The notes: generated by a model not told the origin, from the sequence alone. DNA of 45,154 nt from an uncultured Pelagibacteraceae bacterium (GCA_902566675.1 CACFJO010000004.1:1-45154), one strand, 5' to 3'. Positions 20,465 to 30,885 are shown, numbered from the stretch's first letter. A program made the numbers and translations.

Positions 20465-21010
20465 ATGGATAGTTTTGAAATAAATAAAATAATTGCAGCA
20501 GTACTTTTAACTGCTCTTATTGTGATTGGTATTGGGAAATTTACAGATATTTTATTTCATGTAGAAAAACCAAAACAATCTGCTTATTTGGTTGAAGGAT
20601 TAGAGACTGCTTCAACTACCGTAGCTTCAGAAACTTCCGAAAAAGTAGTGGAGATGGTCGATATTAAAGCACTGCTTGCTATGGGAGACTTGGCACATGG
20701 AGAAAAGGTTTTTAAGAAATGTAGTGCTTGCCACATGATTGCTGCTGGTGGAAAAAATATGATTGGTCCAAATTTATGGAATGTGATTGGAAGAACAGCT
20801 GGTTCAGTGAGCGATTATAAATATTCTAAAGCAATGGTTGCTTATGCTAAAGAATGGTCTTTTGAAGAAATGAATAGCTATTTAATAAAACCACAAGCAT
20901 ATATTAAAGGAACTAAAATGGCTTTTGCTGGTCTTAGAAAAGAAAAAGACAGAGCGTCAGTTATTTTATATATGAATTCAAAAGGTGATAATCCAAAACC
21001 TTTACCCTAA
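20465..21010 (+). CDS. membrane-anchored class I cytochrome c (CycM/c552-like)
   Basis: N-terminal TM helix, CSACH heme motif, GPNLWNVIGRTAGS, GTKMAFAGL. Confidence 0.9.
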   Translation: MDSFEINKIIAAVLLTALIVIGIGKFTDILFHVEKPKQSAYLVEGLETASTTVASETSEKVVEMVDIKALLAMGDLAHGEKVFKKCSACHMIAAGGKNMIGPNLWNVIGRTAGSVSDYKYSKAMVAYAKEWSFEEMNSYLIKPQAYIKGTKMAFAGLRKEKDRASVILYMNSKGDNPKPLP

Positions 21011-21933
21011 TCGAGACACCATTTGATAATACTTTTTTGAGCATGCACTCTGTTTAGCGCCTGTCTCCAAACAACTGATTGCTTTCCATCTATTACTTCA
21101 TTTGTAACCTCTTCCCCTCTTCCGACAGGAAGACAGTGCATAAAAACAGCATCTGAATTAGCTTTGCTCATTAATTTCTTATTAACCTGGTAAGGTTTTA
21201 AAGTTTTCTTTTTAGAAATTTTATTTACTTTATCATTCATTGAAACCCATTTGTCAGTCATTACACAATCAGCGCCTGTAGCTGCTTCTAAAGGTTTTGA
21301 AGTAATTGTTAATTTTACTTTCTCCTTTTTCGCTAGCTTCAATATACTCTTATTTGGAGAGTATTTTTTTGGACAGCCAATGTTAAGTTTAAAATTAAAT
21401 TTCCCAGCAGCTTCTATCAAGGAATTTGACATATTATTATTACCATCTCCAATCCAAGAAACAGTTTTACCCTCTATAGAACCATTACTTTCTTCATAAG
21501 TAAGAATGTCAGACATAATTTGACATGGGTGGCTCACGTCGGAAAGACCATTGATAATTGGGATATCTAAATGCTTTCCAAATTCCTCTAAATTTTTGTG
21601 AGATGAAGTTCTCAACATGACAATATCGACATACTCAGACAAAACTTTTGCCGTATCTTTTAAAGTTTCCTCTCCCTTGCCGTAATGTATACCATCTGGA
21701 TTTAAAATAATTGATGATCCACCTAATTGTTTAACAGCGATGTCAAACGACATTCTTGTTCTTGTTGAAGGTTTTTCAAAAATCATAGCCATCGACTTAC
21801 CTTCAAAGGGCTTATCTTCATCAGGCGCAGATTTATTTAATCCAGATCTATTTTGTTTTCTCTTCTTTGCTTCTTCAATAATCGCTCTAAGCTCTACTGA
21901 AGAACAGTCAGAGATATTTATAAAGTTTTTCAT
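21007..21933 (-). CDS. argF: ornithine carbamoyltransferase
   Basis: FEKPSTRTRMSFD, DVSHPCQIMSDI, FMHCLPVGRGEEV. Confidence 0.95.
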   Translation of the reverse strand: MKNFINISDCSSVELRAIIEEAKKRKQNRSGLNKSAPDEDKPFEGKSMAMIFEKPSTRTRMSFDIAVKQLGGSSIILNPDGIHYGKGEETLKDTAKVLSEYVDIVMLRTSSHKNLEEFGKHLDIPIINGLSDVSHPCQIMSDILTYEESNGSIEGKTVSWIGDGNNNMSNSLIEAAGKFNFKLNIGCPKKYSPNKSILKLAKKEKVKLTITSKPLEAATGADCVMTDKWVSMNDKVNKISKKKTLKPYQVNKKLMSKANSDAVFMHCLPVGRGEEVTNEVIDGKQSVVWRQALNRVHAQKSIIKWCLD

Positions 21934-23096
21934 TTAAATTTTTTGCAAACTTTCTCTATTATTTTTAAACCTAAGTTTATCTCGCTCTTTGTTACATTCA
22001 AAGGAGGCAAAAGTCTGACAACATTTTCAGCAGCTCTTACGGTCAATAAATTATTATCCAAAAGTTTTTGAATAAATTTAGCTTGATTTACTTTAAGACA
22101 AAGTCCAATCAGTAATCCTTTGCCTCTAACTTCTTTAATAATCTTAGGATACTTATTTTTAATTTTATCAAGTTGATTTATAAAATATTTTCCATTTTTA
22201 CTTACATTATTCAAGAAACCTTTTTTAAACATTACATCCATGACTGCATTGCCAGCACTCATTGCTAAAGGGTTTCCTCCGAACGTTGAACCGTGTGTTC
22301 CTGGCTTCATGCCTGATGCTACTTTTTTATTAACTAAAACTGCACCTATTGGAAAACCACCACCAATTCCTTTTGCTATTGGGACAATATCGGGTTTAAT
22401 TTTTGCATATTCAAAAGCAAAAAATTTACCACTTCTTCCAATACCGCATTGAACCTCATCAAGAATTAATAAAATTTTTTTCTTATTACATAATTTTCTC
22501 AAGCCTTTGAGACAAAAATCTGGAATAACCTTAATGCCCCCTTCGCCCATAATTGTCTCGACCATGATTGCAGCTGTTCTGCTAGTTATCGCTTTCTCTA
22601 AACCTTTGTGATCACCAAAGTTGAAATGATCAAAACCGTCTACTTTAGGTTTAAAGCCTTCAATTGCTTTTTTACTGTTACTGGCAAATATAGCTGCGAT
22701 AGTTCTTCCATGGAAACTGTTATTAATGCAAAGAACTCTATTTTTTCTCGGCTGACCTTTTGAATAAAAATATCTTCTAGCAAATTTAATAGCTGCCTCT
22801 GTTGCCTCAGCACCAGAATTTTGAAAAGTTACATAATCTGCAAATGTTTTTTGTGCTAATCTTTTTGCTAATTTCTCTTGCTCAGGAATAGTGAATACGT
22901 TTGAAACATGCCATAATTTTTTTGATTGTTTATTTATTGATTTAATTAAATGGTTATTAGCATGGCCAAGACAGTTTACAGCAATTCCTTGAACGAAATC
23001 TAAATATTTCTTTCCATTCGTTGTATATAAGAAACTTCCTTTTCCTTTAGAAAAAGAAATTTTCTTTCTGTTATAAGTATTTAAAATTTTACTCAT
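21930..23096 (-). CDS. argD: acetylornithine aminotransferase
   Basis: NSGAEATEAAIKFAR, FHGRT, LILDEVQCGIGRSGKFFA, AKGIGGGFPIGAV; overlaps argF. Confidence 0.94.
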   Translation of the reverse strand: MSKILNTYNRKKISFSKGKGSFLYTTNGKKYLDFVQGIAVNCLGHANNHLIKSINKQSKKLWHVSNVFTIPEQEKLAKRLAQKTFADYVTFQNSGAEATEAAIKFARRYFYSKGQPRKNRVLCINNSFHGRTIAAIFASNSKKAIEGFKPKVDGFDHFNFGDHKGLEKAITSRTAAIMVETIMGEGGIKVIPDFCLKGLRKLCNKKKILLILDEVQCGIGRSGKFFAFEYAKIKPDIVPIAKGIGGGFPIGAVLVNKKVASGMKPGTHGSTFGGNPLAMSAGNAVMDVMFKKGFLNNVSKNGKYFINQLDKIKNKYPKIIKEVRGKGLLIGLCLKVNQAKFIQKLLDNNLLTVRAAENVVRLLPPLNVTKSEINLGLKIIEKVCKKFK

Positions 23097-23905
23097 GATT
23101 TTATTTTATAACCTTTTTTATACAATAAATAACAAACAAGCCAGCTAACAAAGCTTAAGGCAGTTAAATATACTAAACCAACAGAGATTGAACCGTCTGA
23201 AGTGCCAATAAAACTATACCTAAAACCATCAATCATATAAAAAAATGGATTAACTTTACTTACTACTTGCAAAAAGTCTGGGAGTCTCTCTATTGAATAA
23301 AAAGTGCCTGATAAGAAAGATAATGGAACTATTACAAAATTAGTAACTGTCGCCATATGATCGAATTTTTCAGCCCATAGTCCAGCGATTATTCCAATAT
23401 TTCCTAAAACAAAAGAAGATAGCAAGGTGAATGCTATGAGCGTTAAATAGTTTTTGATTTCAATATCTATAATTAATTTAAATACAATAATTGAAACTAT
23501 TCCAATTAATACACTTCTTGTTACAGCTGCAAGAGAAACTGAGATCGTTACTTCCCCAGCAGATAAGGGAGCAAATAATAAATCAACTATAGTTCCATCA
23601 ATTTTTTTAATCATAAAAGATGAAGAAGAATGAGAAAAAGATTGTTGAATTACCTGCATAGAAATCAACCCTGGCGCTAAAAAAGTAATAAACGGAACTC
23701 CAAGCACATCACCTCTATCAGCACCAATGGCTAAAGATAAAACAAGTAAAAAGAGTAAAGATGAAATTAGTGGGGAAAAAATAGTTTGTATCCACACAAT
23801 TAAGAATCTTAGAACTTCTTTTTTATATAAAGTCCATGTTCCGTACCAATTAACTAATCCAAATCTTCTTTTTCCAATTTTATATTTTTTCGAAATTTCA
23901 ACCAT
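23093..23905 (-). CDS. ABC-2 type transporter permease
   Basis: Multi-spanning; FLAPGLISMQVIQQSFSHSSSSF and PLSFLSGTFYSIERLP typical of ABC-2 permeases. Confidence 0.88.
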   Translation of the reverse strand: MVEISKKYKIGKRRFGLVNWYGTWTLYKKEVLRFLIVWIQTIFSPLISSLLFLLVLSLAIGADRGDVLGVPFITFLAPGLISMQVIQQSFSHSSSSFMIKKIDGTIVDLLFAPLSAGEVTISVSLAAVTRSVLIGIVSIIVFKLIIDIEIKNYLTLIAFTLLSSFVLGNIGIIAGLWAEKFDHMATVTNFVIVPLSFLSGTFYSIERLPDFLQVVSKVNPFFYMIDGFRYSFIGTSDGSISVGLVYLTALSFVSWLVCYLLYKKGYKIKS

Positions 23906-24041
23906 TGATAGTCTTATAACCTGTTATTAAAAAAACTGTGCAAAACTAAATCTACTCACAGCTTTGATGCGTTTTAATGTTTTAAACCCCAATATTATGC
24001 CCTAAGTTTTTAATAATTACTAAATATTGTAATTATATACT

Positions 24042-24536
24042 ATGAGTTGGACAGAAGAAAAAGTCGCTAAATTAAAAGAACTCTGGTCTAAAGGACATAC
24101 TGCTAGTCAGATAGCTGAAGCATTGGGTGACACCACTAGAAACGCAGTAATTGGAAAAGCTCATAGGTTAAATTTAGAAGCTAGAGCCCCTTCTAAGCAA
24201 TCTAATTCACCTAGAACCAATGACAATAAGCAGATTAGAAGAGGACCAGCCCCAACATCAAGAAAAGCTAAATTTCAATCAATTTTATTGGATAAAAACT
24301 TCGAGCCAGAAAATCCTAAATCTCTTGAAGAACTTACAGATGAAACGTGCAAGTGGCCTATCGGTCATCCCAATGAGGAAAAATTCTATTTTTGCGGTAG
24401 AAAGCCTGAAGGAGATTTTCCTTACTGCAAACTTCATGTTTTGTATGCCTTTCAACCTAAAAATCAAAAAGACGATGATCTTGGTGATGAGATACCAGAA
24501 TTTATCGAGAAAAAAGTTAAAGCCTCGTCTGGTTAA
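24042..24536 (+). CDS. gcrA: GcrA cell-cycle regulator
   Basis: MSWTEEKVAKLKELWSKGHTASQIAEALGDTTRNAVIGKAHRLNL and C-terminal CKWPIGHP...FCG. Confidence 0.95.
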   Translation: MSWTEEKVAKLKELWSKGHTASQIAEALGDTTRNAVIGKAHRLNLEARAPSKQSNSPRTNDNKQIRRGPAPTSRKAKFQSILLDKNFEPENPKSLEELTDETCKWPIGHPNEEKFYFCGRKPEGDFPYCKLHVLYAFQPKNQKDDDLGDEIPEFIEKKVKASSG

Positions 24537-24569
24537 CAAAACTTTAACATTACAATCATATAATTGATT

Positions 24570-24797
24570 ATGAAGTTTATTAAAAAATACCTTAAATGGT
24601 TAAGTACTTTTTTAGTTCTTACAGGTATTTTATTAACAAATTTGAATATGTATCCAGTAAATATAATGTTTCATGGAGCGGGAGTTGTTGGTTGGACAAT
24701 TGCAGGTTTTATTTCTAAGGATAAAGCAATATTAACCAATTTTGGGTTACAGATTCCATTATTTATTATTGGTTTTTATCAAATTTTGGTTCCGTAA
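24570..24797 (+). CDS. small membrane protein of unknown function
   Basis: About 75 aa, hydrophobic, start at ATG 24570 (listed start is TTG). Confidence 0.7.
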   Translation: MKFIKKYLKWLSTFLVLTGILLTNLNMYPVNIMFHGAGVVGWTIAGFISKDKAILTNFGLQIPLFIIGFYQILVP

Positions 24798-24823
24798 GTT
24801 CGGGACACTTCAATACATTTTTT

Positions 24824-25267
24824 ATGAGGAAAATAAAAACAATATTATTTGTTTGTACTGGAAACTCTGCGAGAAGCATAATAGCGGAAAGTATTGTAAA
24901 CAATAATTTCCGAAATCAATTCATCGCATTTAGCGCTGGAAGTAATCCTTCAGGGAAAATCAATCCCTACATTAAAGAGTATCTTGAAGGAAAAAAATTT
25001 AATTTAGCCACGTATTATTCGAAAAATTTTGATGAATTTTTAAAAAATGATATTGATATTGATTATGTGATTACAGTTTGTAATAACGCCAATAAAGAAG
25101 TTTGTCCTGTATGGCCCAAAAAAAAGACCATTACGCACTGGGACATCGCGGACCCTGTTGAAAAAATTAAAAAAACTAAAAATAAAGATAAAATAAATTT
25201 AATAGCTGAAGAAACTTATAATATAATTAATGAAAAAATTAAACATTGGGTAAAAAATGAAAAGTAA
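24824..25267 (+). CDS. arsC: ArsC-like arsenate reductase / low-molecular-weight phosphotyrosine phosphatase family
   Basis: VCTGNSARS P-loop, SAGSNPSGKINPY, VITVCNNA...CPVWP, HWDIADP. Confidence 0.87.
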   Translation: MRKIKTILFVCTGNSARSIIAESIVNNNFRNQFIAFSAGSNPSGKINPYIKEYLEGKKFNLATYYSKNFDEFLKNDIDIDYVITVCNNANKEVCPVWPKKKTITHWDIADPVEKIKKTKNKDKINLIAEETYNIINEKIKHWVKNEK

Positions 25268-25904
25268 AAAGATATTTATTGGTGAATTTATAGGAAGTTG
25301 TTTTTTAGTCATGATTATTGTTGGTTCAGGTATTATGGCTCAAAATCTAACTGATGATATTGCTGTAATGTTAATAGCGAATACTTTAGCTACAGGTGCA
25401 GGATTATTTGTTCTGATTACTTCAATCGGTGATATCTCCGGCGCACATTTCAATCCTGTCGTTACTTTAGCAATGTATTTTACCAACAAGATTAAAAAAA
25501 ATTTAATTATCACTTATATCTCTGCTCAAATCTTAGGTTGCATGTTAGGGGTAATGTTAGCAAATTTTATGTTTGATCTTCCTTTGTTACAGCTTTCACA
25601 GAAGATAAGACCTGGAATAAATATTTTTACAGCTGAGATCATTGCAACTTTTGGATTAATTTTTGTGATATTTGGATCTTTAAAGAGCGGCAAACTTGCG
25701 GTCGCTTCATCAGTAGCTACTTTTATAACAGCGGGGTATTGGTTTACCTCTTCAACTTCTTTTGCAAATCCAGCGGTAGCAATCGCAAGAACTTTTACAG
25801 ACACATTTACTGGAATTAATTACTTAAATACTCCTAGCTATATCATTGCTGAGATGCTTGGTGGAATATTGGCTGTCTATTTAATCAGAAAAATTATTTT
25901 GTAA
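25257..25904 (+). CDS. MIP-family aquaporin/aquaglyceroporin (AqpS-like)
   Basis: Six TM segments, two NPA-type motifs (GAHFNPVVT, SFANPAVAIART); overlaps arsC by 11 bp. Confidence 0.88.
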   Translation: MKSKKIFIGEFIGSCFLVMIIVGSGIMAQNLTDDIAVMLIANTLATGAGLFVLITSIGDISGAHFNPVVTLAMYFTNKIKKNLIITYISAQILGCMLGVMLANFMFDLPLLQLSQKIRPGINIFTAEIIATFGLIFVIFGSLKSGKLAVASSVATFITAGYWFTSSTSFANPAVAIARTFTDTFTGINYLNTPSYIIAEMLGGILAVYLIRKIIL

Positions 25905-25912
25905 TTGGAGGC

Positions 25913-25943
25913 CAGCCCAAGGAAATATTGATACCTTGGGCTG
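25913..25943. terminator. strong hairpin CAGCCCAAGG-N11-CCTTGGGCTG between convergent genes
   Basis: 10-bp perfect stem, read directly; no canonical U-tract, so terminator role is tentative. Confidence 0.5.
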
Positions 25944-26044
25944 ATGGGCTAATTAATTAACAACACAGTTGGGAGACTGTTAATCAGTTAATAATATAAA
26001 AATGCTAAAAAAATATTTAAATTAAGTTAAAGATTTATTAATTT

Positions 26045-27550
26045 TCAAGAATAAATGATATTGGAGTCGACATTCATCTCTCTTGCCAGGTTTTTAAGTC
26101 TTTTAGTTACTTGTTTTGAGACAATATCGCTATGATTGTTAGGTATTTTCAAAAAAATAGTCTTATTTCTTTTATAAATTTTAAATTCATCTAACAACAA
26201 AGAAGACATGCTAGTGAGTGACTCTGCTAATCTTAAAGCAGATCCCACTTGCTTTGAGGATAAAATTTCGTTGTTATTTAATAAGGATAAAAACTGATAA
26301 TTCGGATTATATTTTAAGCCACAATGTCTCCAAAAACTTGCTGATGCAACTTTTACTCTATCTCTATGTTCTAGTTTTAGTAATGGAGTATTTAACACTT
26401 CCATAAAAACTAATTCTGCTTTTTGAAAAGCTCCTAGGCCCCAATCCATTTTACTTAAGATGCAAGCCAAGGTTAGTAATCTTCGATTAAAATATTCGTT
26501 GTCTTCAAATAATGGTGAAATAAAATTAAAATATTTCTCAAAACTCTTTCCATAGTCCCCTTTTTTAAAAGATATACCGTCAGTTTTTAATTTGAAAATT
26601 TCATCCTCGCTCATTCCTTGGTTTATAATTGTATTCATATGTCCCTCTCTCAGTCCACTGATTGAGCAAATAACTTTTGAGGGGCTTGCTGCTTCAATTA
26701 TTTCGTTTAGTATTATAGAGCTAAAAGGTAAATAGGGAGTTCTAGATTTAGTAATATATTCCATTGATTTCAAAGATGATTTATTAAATTTTGAAATTCT
26801 ATTTAAGTATTTTACTGCTACATCTTTTGAGAGTTTATATTGGTGCAAAATATGTAATGGGTGTTTTTCTTTAAAGAGATGATATTTAAATAATGATCTC
26901 CAAGTACCTCCTACCAAATAAATATTTTTAAATTTCTTTTTAGAAAGCCATTTTTCATCTCTTAAAAGTTTTCTAACATATTTTCCCAAATTTCTTTTTT
27001 TTATAATAGGATTATTTTCAAGTCTTAATACTCCAAGAGGTAAAGAGGTTGTTTCAAAAATTTGATTTTTAGAAACTCTGGCAAGTTCTAAACTTCCACC
27101 TCCTAAATCTGCAACTAATCCATCTACTTCATCAAATCCTACCATTACACCATTTGCTGATGTTCTTGCTTCTTCCTCGCCAGATAATACTAGTGGTTTT
27201 TTATTAAATATTTTTTCAATTTCTCTTAAAAATTCACTTGCATCAGTGGCCTCTCTAAAAGCTGCTGTTGCAATAATTTCTAAATCTTGAACGTCTGAAA
27301 TATCTAAAATTTCTTTAAATCTATTTAGAACTTTTAAAGAACCTTTAATTCCATCGGGATTTAGTTTTTTAGATTTATCTAAATTTTTTCCAAGTTTGCA
27401 AACTGCTTTTTCATTAAAGACTGGGATTGGAGAAATTTTAAAATTATCGTATATGAGCATTCTTACTGAATTTGATCCAAGATCTATTATGGCTTGCTTA
27501 GACTTTTTATTAGACTGAAATTTAAAAAGATTTTTTAATTCTGGTTTCAT
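26045..27550 (-). CDS. ppx: exopolyphosphatase / Ppx-GppA family
   Basis: AIIDLGSNSVRMLIYD, ADLGGGSLELARV, LPLGVLRL; overlaps ppk. Confidence 0.92.
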   Translation of the reverse strand: MKPELKNLFKFQSNKKSKQAIIDLGSNSVRMLIYDNFKISPIPVFNEKAVCKLGKNLDKSKKLNPDGIKGSLKVLNRFKEILDISDVQDLEIIATAAFREATDASEFLREIEKIFNKKPLVLSGEEEARTSANGVMVGFDEVDGLVADLGGGSLELARVSKNQIFETTSLPLGVLRLENNPIIKKRNLGKYVRKLLRDEKWLSKKKFKNIYLVGGTWRSLFKYHLFKEKHPLHILHQYKLSKDVAVKYLNRISKFNKSSLKSMEYITKSRTPYLPFSSIILNEIIEAASPSKVICSISGLREGHMNTIINQGMSEDEIFKLKTDGISFKKGDYGKSFEKYFNFISPLFEDNEYFNRRLLTLACILSKMDWGLGAFQKAELVFMEVLNTPLLKLEHRDRVKVASASFWRHCGLKYNPNYQFLSLLNNNEILSSKQVGSALRLAESLTSMSSLLLDEFKIYKRNKTIFLKIPNNHSDIVSKQVTKRLKNLAREMNVDSNIIYS

Positions 27551-29673
27551 TTTACTAATCTTAAATTTTGAGGTTTAGCTCTTAAAATTGACTTACCACG
27601 ACCTGATAAACTTGGGTTCTTCATGAAATAGGAATGTGCGGAAAAGCCTTTTTCTTGTTCTTTATGATAGTTTCCCAAACTATCTAAATACCATGTTTCT
27701 GATTTATCTTTAAAGTTAGCTAACATAATTTGATCTAAAATTTGCTCATGCACAGTGTTGTTTTCTATCGGAATTATAATTTCAATTCTTCTATCTAAAT
27801 TTCTAGGCATTAAATCTGCAGATGAAATATATACCTGATTCTCTCGAGAGGGCATAGAGCTACCATTTGCAAAACAATAAATTCTTGAGTGTTCTAAAAA
27901 TCTGCCAATAAGGCTTTTTACTTTTATATTTTCAGATTGACCTTTAATTCCAGGTCTTAAGCAACACACTCCTCTTACTGATAAATTTATTTTTACTCCT
28001 GCGTTTGAAGCTTCATAAAATTTCTTAATAATTCCAGGGTCTACAAGAGAATTCATTTTTGCCCATATTTCTGCAGGTTTTCCTTTACTTGCATTTACAA
28101 TTTCATTTTCAATTTTTTCTTCAAAAAAATTCCTGCTATTTAATGGAGACATAAAAATTTTATTCAATTTTTTTGGTTTTGCATAACCAGTTACATAATT
28201 AAAAAATTTTTCGACATCTTTGGCCAAGTCTTGATTAGAGCTAAACAGTGATAAGTCAGTATAAATTTTTGCGTTAATTGGATGATAGTTTCCTGTACCT
28301 AAGTGAACATAGCTTCGCGTTTTAGCTCCTTCTTTTCTTAAAACTAAACTTGCCTTTGCATGCGTTTTATATTTTGCGAATCCGTAAACAATTTGAACTC
28401 CAGCTTTCTCTAGTTTCCTAGATAATTCAATATTAGCTTCCTCATCAAATCGAGCTTTTATTTCTATTACGGCTGTAACAACTTTTCCGTTTTCTGCTGC
28501 TCTACTTAGTGCTTTTACGATAGGAGAGTCAGGTGTGGTTCGATACAAAGTTTGTTTGATACCGATAACTTTGGGATCTTTTGCTGCAGCTTCTAAAAAT
28601 TGAATTACTACATCAAAAGTTTCAAAAGGGTGGTGTACAACAAAATCTTTACTTCTTATAGCTGAAAAAAATTTATCATCAAATTCCTTCAATCTTTCAA
28701 CTTCTCTAGGATTAAACTTTTTAAATCTCAGCTTTGGATCTTTCTTTTTACAAATTTCATCTATATCTTGTATTCCAACCAATCCTTCAACCTCATAAAT
28801 ATGATCTTCATCCATTTTAAATTTTTTTGAAATAAAATTTAAAAGTTTTTTGTTTGAATTAGTGATTACTTCGAGTTTAACTACGTTTCCCCTTCTTCTT
28901 TTCTTAATTGCTTTTTCAAAATATCTCACAAGATCAGCAGCTTCATCATCTATTTCAATTTCGCTGTCTCTAATTATTTTAAACTGCAAACTTGCCTCGA
29001 TATTATGGTCTGGAAATATTTCATTAGCAAATTTACAAATTACGTCATCAATTGTGACAAATTCATTTATTGTTTCAGAATTATTTAGCGATACAAATTT
29101 TGGAAGTGCTCTTGGTATAACTATAATTGCATTTAGTTCTCTTTTTTTTTTAATTCTTGTCATTCTTAATAAAATTGCTTGGCCTTTATTTGGTATAAAA
29201 GGAAAGGGATGTGATGGGTCAATGGCAGTAGGTGTTATTATAGGATAAATTGTTTCCTGAAAATATTCTCTTAGATACATAAGATCCTTCTTATTTAGTT
29301 CTGACATTTTTCGAATGAAAATTTTTTCTTTCGATAGCTCTTTTTTCAACTCTAGGAATGCTTCGTTTTGCTTCTTTAATAGATCTTTAGTTTTTAATAC
29401 GACCCTATTCAATTGATCCTCTGCAGTTAATCCATCTGCGCTTAATTCGTCAAAACCATCTTTAATTTGATTAAAAAGTCCAGCGACTCTTACCATAAAA
29501 AATTCATCTAAATTTGTACCTGCGATTGATAAAAATTTTACTCTTTCAAATAGAGGATTTGTTTTATCTTTTGATTCTTCTAAAACACGATCATTAAACT
29601 GAAGCCAAGATAATTCTCTGTTTATGAGTTGATTGCTAATATTAGCGTTTTCTGAAAATGATGCTTTCGACAT
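27547..29673 (-). CDS. ppk: polyphosphate kinase 1
   Basis: NRELSWLQFNDRVLEE, HPFETFDVVIQFLEAAAKDPKVIGIKQTLYRT, YVHLGTGNYHPINAKIYTDL, SADLMPRNLDRR. Confidence 0.97.
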   Translation of the reverse strand: MSKASFSENANISNQLINRELSWLQFNDRVLEESKDKTNPLFERVKFLSIAGTNLDEFFMVRVAGLFNQIKDGFDELSADGLTAEDQLNRVVLKTKDLLKKQNEAFLELKKELSKEKIFIRKMSELNKKDLMYLREYFQETIYPIITPTAIDPSHPFPFIPNKGQAILLRMTRIKKKRELNAIIVIPRALPKFVSLNNSETINEFVTIDDVICKFANEIFPDHNIEASLQFKIIRDSEIEIDDEAADLVRYFEKAIKKRRRGNVVKLEVITNSNKKLLNFISKKFKMDEDHIYEVEGLVGIQDIDEICKKKDPKLRFKKFNPREVERLKEFDDKFFSAIRSKDFVVHHPFETFDVVIQFLEAAAKDPKVIGIKQTLYRTTPDSPIVKALSRAAENGKVVTAVIEIKARFDEEANIELSRKLEKAGVQIVYGFAKYKTHAKASLVLRKEGAKTRSYVHLGTGNYHPINAKIYTDLSLFSSNQDLAKDVEKFFNYVTGYAKPKKLNKIFMSPLNSRNFFEEKIENEIVNASKGKPAEIWAKMNSLVDPGIIKKFYEASNAGVKINLSVRGVCCLRPGIKGQSENIKVKSLIGRFLEHSRIYCFANGSSMPSRENQVYISSADLMPRNLDRRIEIIIPIENNTVHEQILDQIMLANFKDKSETWYLDSLGNYHKEQEKGFSAHSYFMKNPSLSGRGKSILRAKPQNLRLVK

Positions 29674-29695
29674 ATTTAAATGTTAAATTAAAAAT

Positions 29696-30220
29696 ATGTT
29701 TAAATTATATGCGATGAGACATGCTAAATCTAGTTGGGATTTTCCAAATTTAGATGATCATGACAGGCCATTGAATAAAAGAGGGGTAAATTCAGCAAAA
29801 TTAATTTGTGAATTTTTTATTAAAAAGAAATTAAAATTTGATTTAGTTTATTGCTCATCCTCTAAAAGGACAATACAAACATTAAATATATTGTCAGAAA
29901 AAATCAGTTTTAAGAAAATTATTAAAAAAAAAGCGCTTTATCATGCTAGTGAGGATGAAATTATTCATATCTTAAAACAAACAGTTGATAATTATAAAAC
30001 TTTACTTTTAATCAATCATGAACCTTCAATGAGTGAACTCATAAATCGAATCTGTCTTAAAGAAAACTCTGAACAATTTGAAAATTTAAAAAGAAAATTT
30101 CCTACTGCAGCCGTTGCTGAAATAAGTTTTAATTTCAATGATTGGGAAAAGTTATCAAAAGTTAAAGGAAAATTAATATCATTTATAAAGCCAAAAGATC
30201 TTCAAACATCTAAGGAATAG
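29696..30220 (+). CDS. sixA: SixA-like histidine phosphatase
   Basis: YAMRHAKSSWDFPNLDDHDRPLNKRG and INHEPSMSEL; phosphoglycerate mutase-like fold. Confidence 0.87.
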   Translation: MFKLYAMRHAKSSWDFPNLDDHDRPLNKRGVNSAKLICEFFIKKKLKFDLVYCSSSKRTIQTLNILSEKISFKKIIKKKALYHASEDEIIHILKQTVDNYKTLLLINHEPSMSELINRICLKENSEQFENLKRKFPTAAVAEISFNFNDWEKLSKVKGKLISFIKPKDLQTSKE

Positions 30221-30885
30221 CCAGCAGATCTTACTGTTCTGATAAGATCTTTCTTGCCATCAATATTTATTGCTTTTCTTAGTCTTCTGATATGAACATC
30301 TATAGTTCTGGACTCAACATAAATATCATCTCCCCATACAGAATTTAGAAGTTGCTCACGCGAATATACTCTTTTTGGATTCTTTATTAAAAAATCAATT
30401 AGTTTAAATTCGGTTGGGCCGACTATAACTTGTTTATCTGCTCTATAAACTCTTCGTTGAACTCTATCTACTTTAAGATCCTCAAATACTACAACATCAG
30501 CGGCAACACTTGGTTTAGATCTCTTTAATAAAGCGTTAACTCTTGCAATAAGTTCTTTTTGGCTGAATGGCTTAGTTACGTAGTCATCAGCTCCTGTTTC
30601 AAATCCTTTAAGTTTGTCTTCTTCCTCACCTTTGGCTGTTAACATAATGATTGGGATATTTTTGTGAAGATTGCTTCTTTTCAAATTTTTACAGACTTCA
30701 ACACCTGAAATATCTGGCAACATCCAATCTAATAAAATTAAATCAGGATTTTTTTCCTTTATATTTCTAATAGCGTCTTCTCCATTGACTGCATAATCAA
30801 CTTTGTGACCCTCTTTTTCTAAATTGTATTTAAGTAAAGTTACGATGGGCATTTCATCTTCAACAATGAATAAATTCGCCCTCAT
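30202..30885 (-). CDS. phoB: phosphate regulon response regulator PhoB
   Basis: Receiver domain (LILLDWMLPDISG) plus winged-helix (VYSREQLLNSVWGDDIYVESRTIDVHIRRLRKAI). Confidence 0.95.
   Translation of the reverse strand: MRANLFIVEDEMPIVTLLKYNLEKEGHKVDYAVNGEDAIRNIKEKNPDLILLDWMLPDISGVEVCKNLKRSNLHKNIPIIMLTAKGEEEDKLKGFETGADDYVTKPFSQKELIARVNALLKRSKPSVAADVVVFEDLKVDRVQRRVYRADKQVIVGPTEFKLIDFLIKNPKRVYSREQLLNSVWGDDIYVESRTIDVHIRRLRKAINIDGKKDLIRTVRSAGYSLDV

Noticed and set aside
23093-23905. ABC-2 permease considered as part of a novel export system
   Set aside because: Single permease next to arginine genes with no ATPase or partner in the window; not enough to propose a system.
24220-24567. 115-aa ORF overlapping gcrA in another frame
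   Set aside because: gcrA has strong family motifs in its frame; this ORF has no recognisable features and no RBS.
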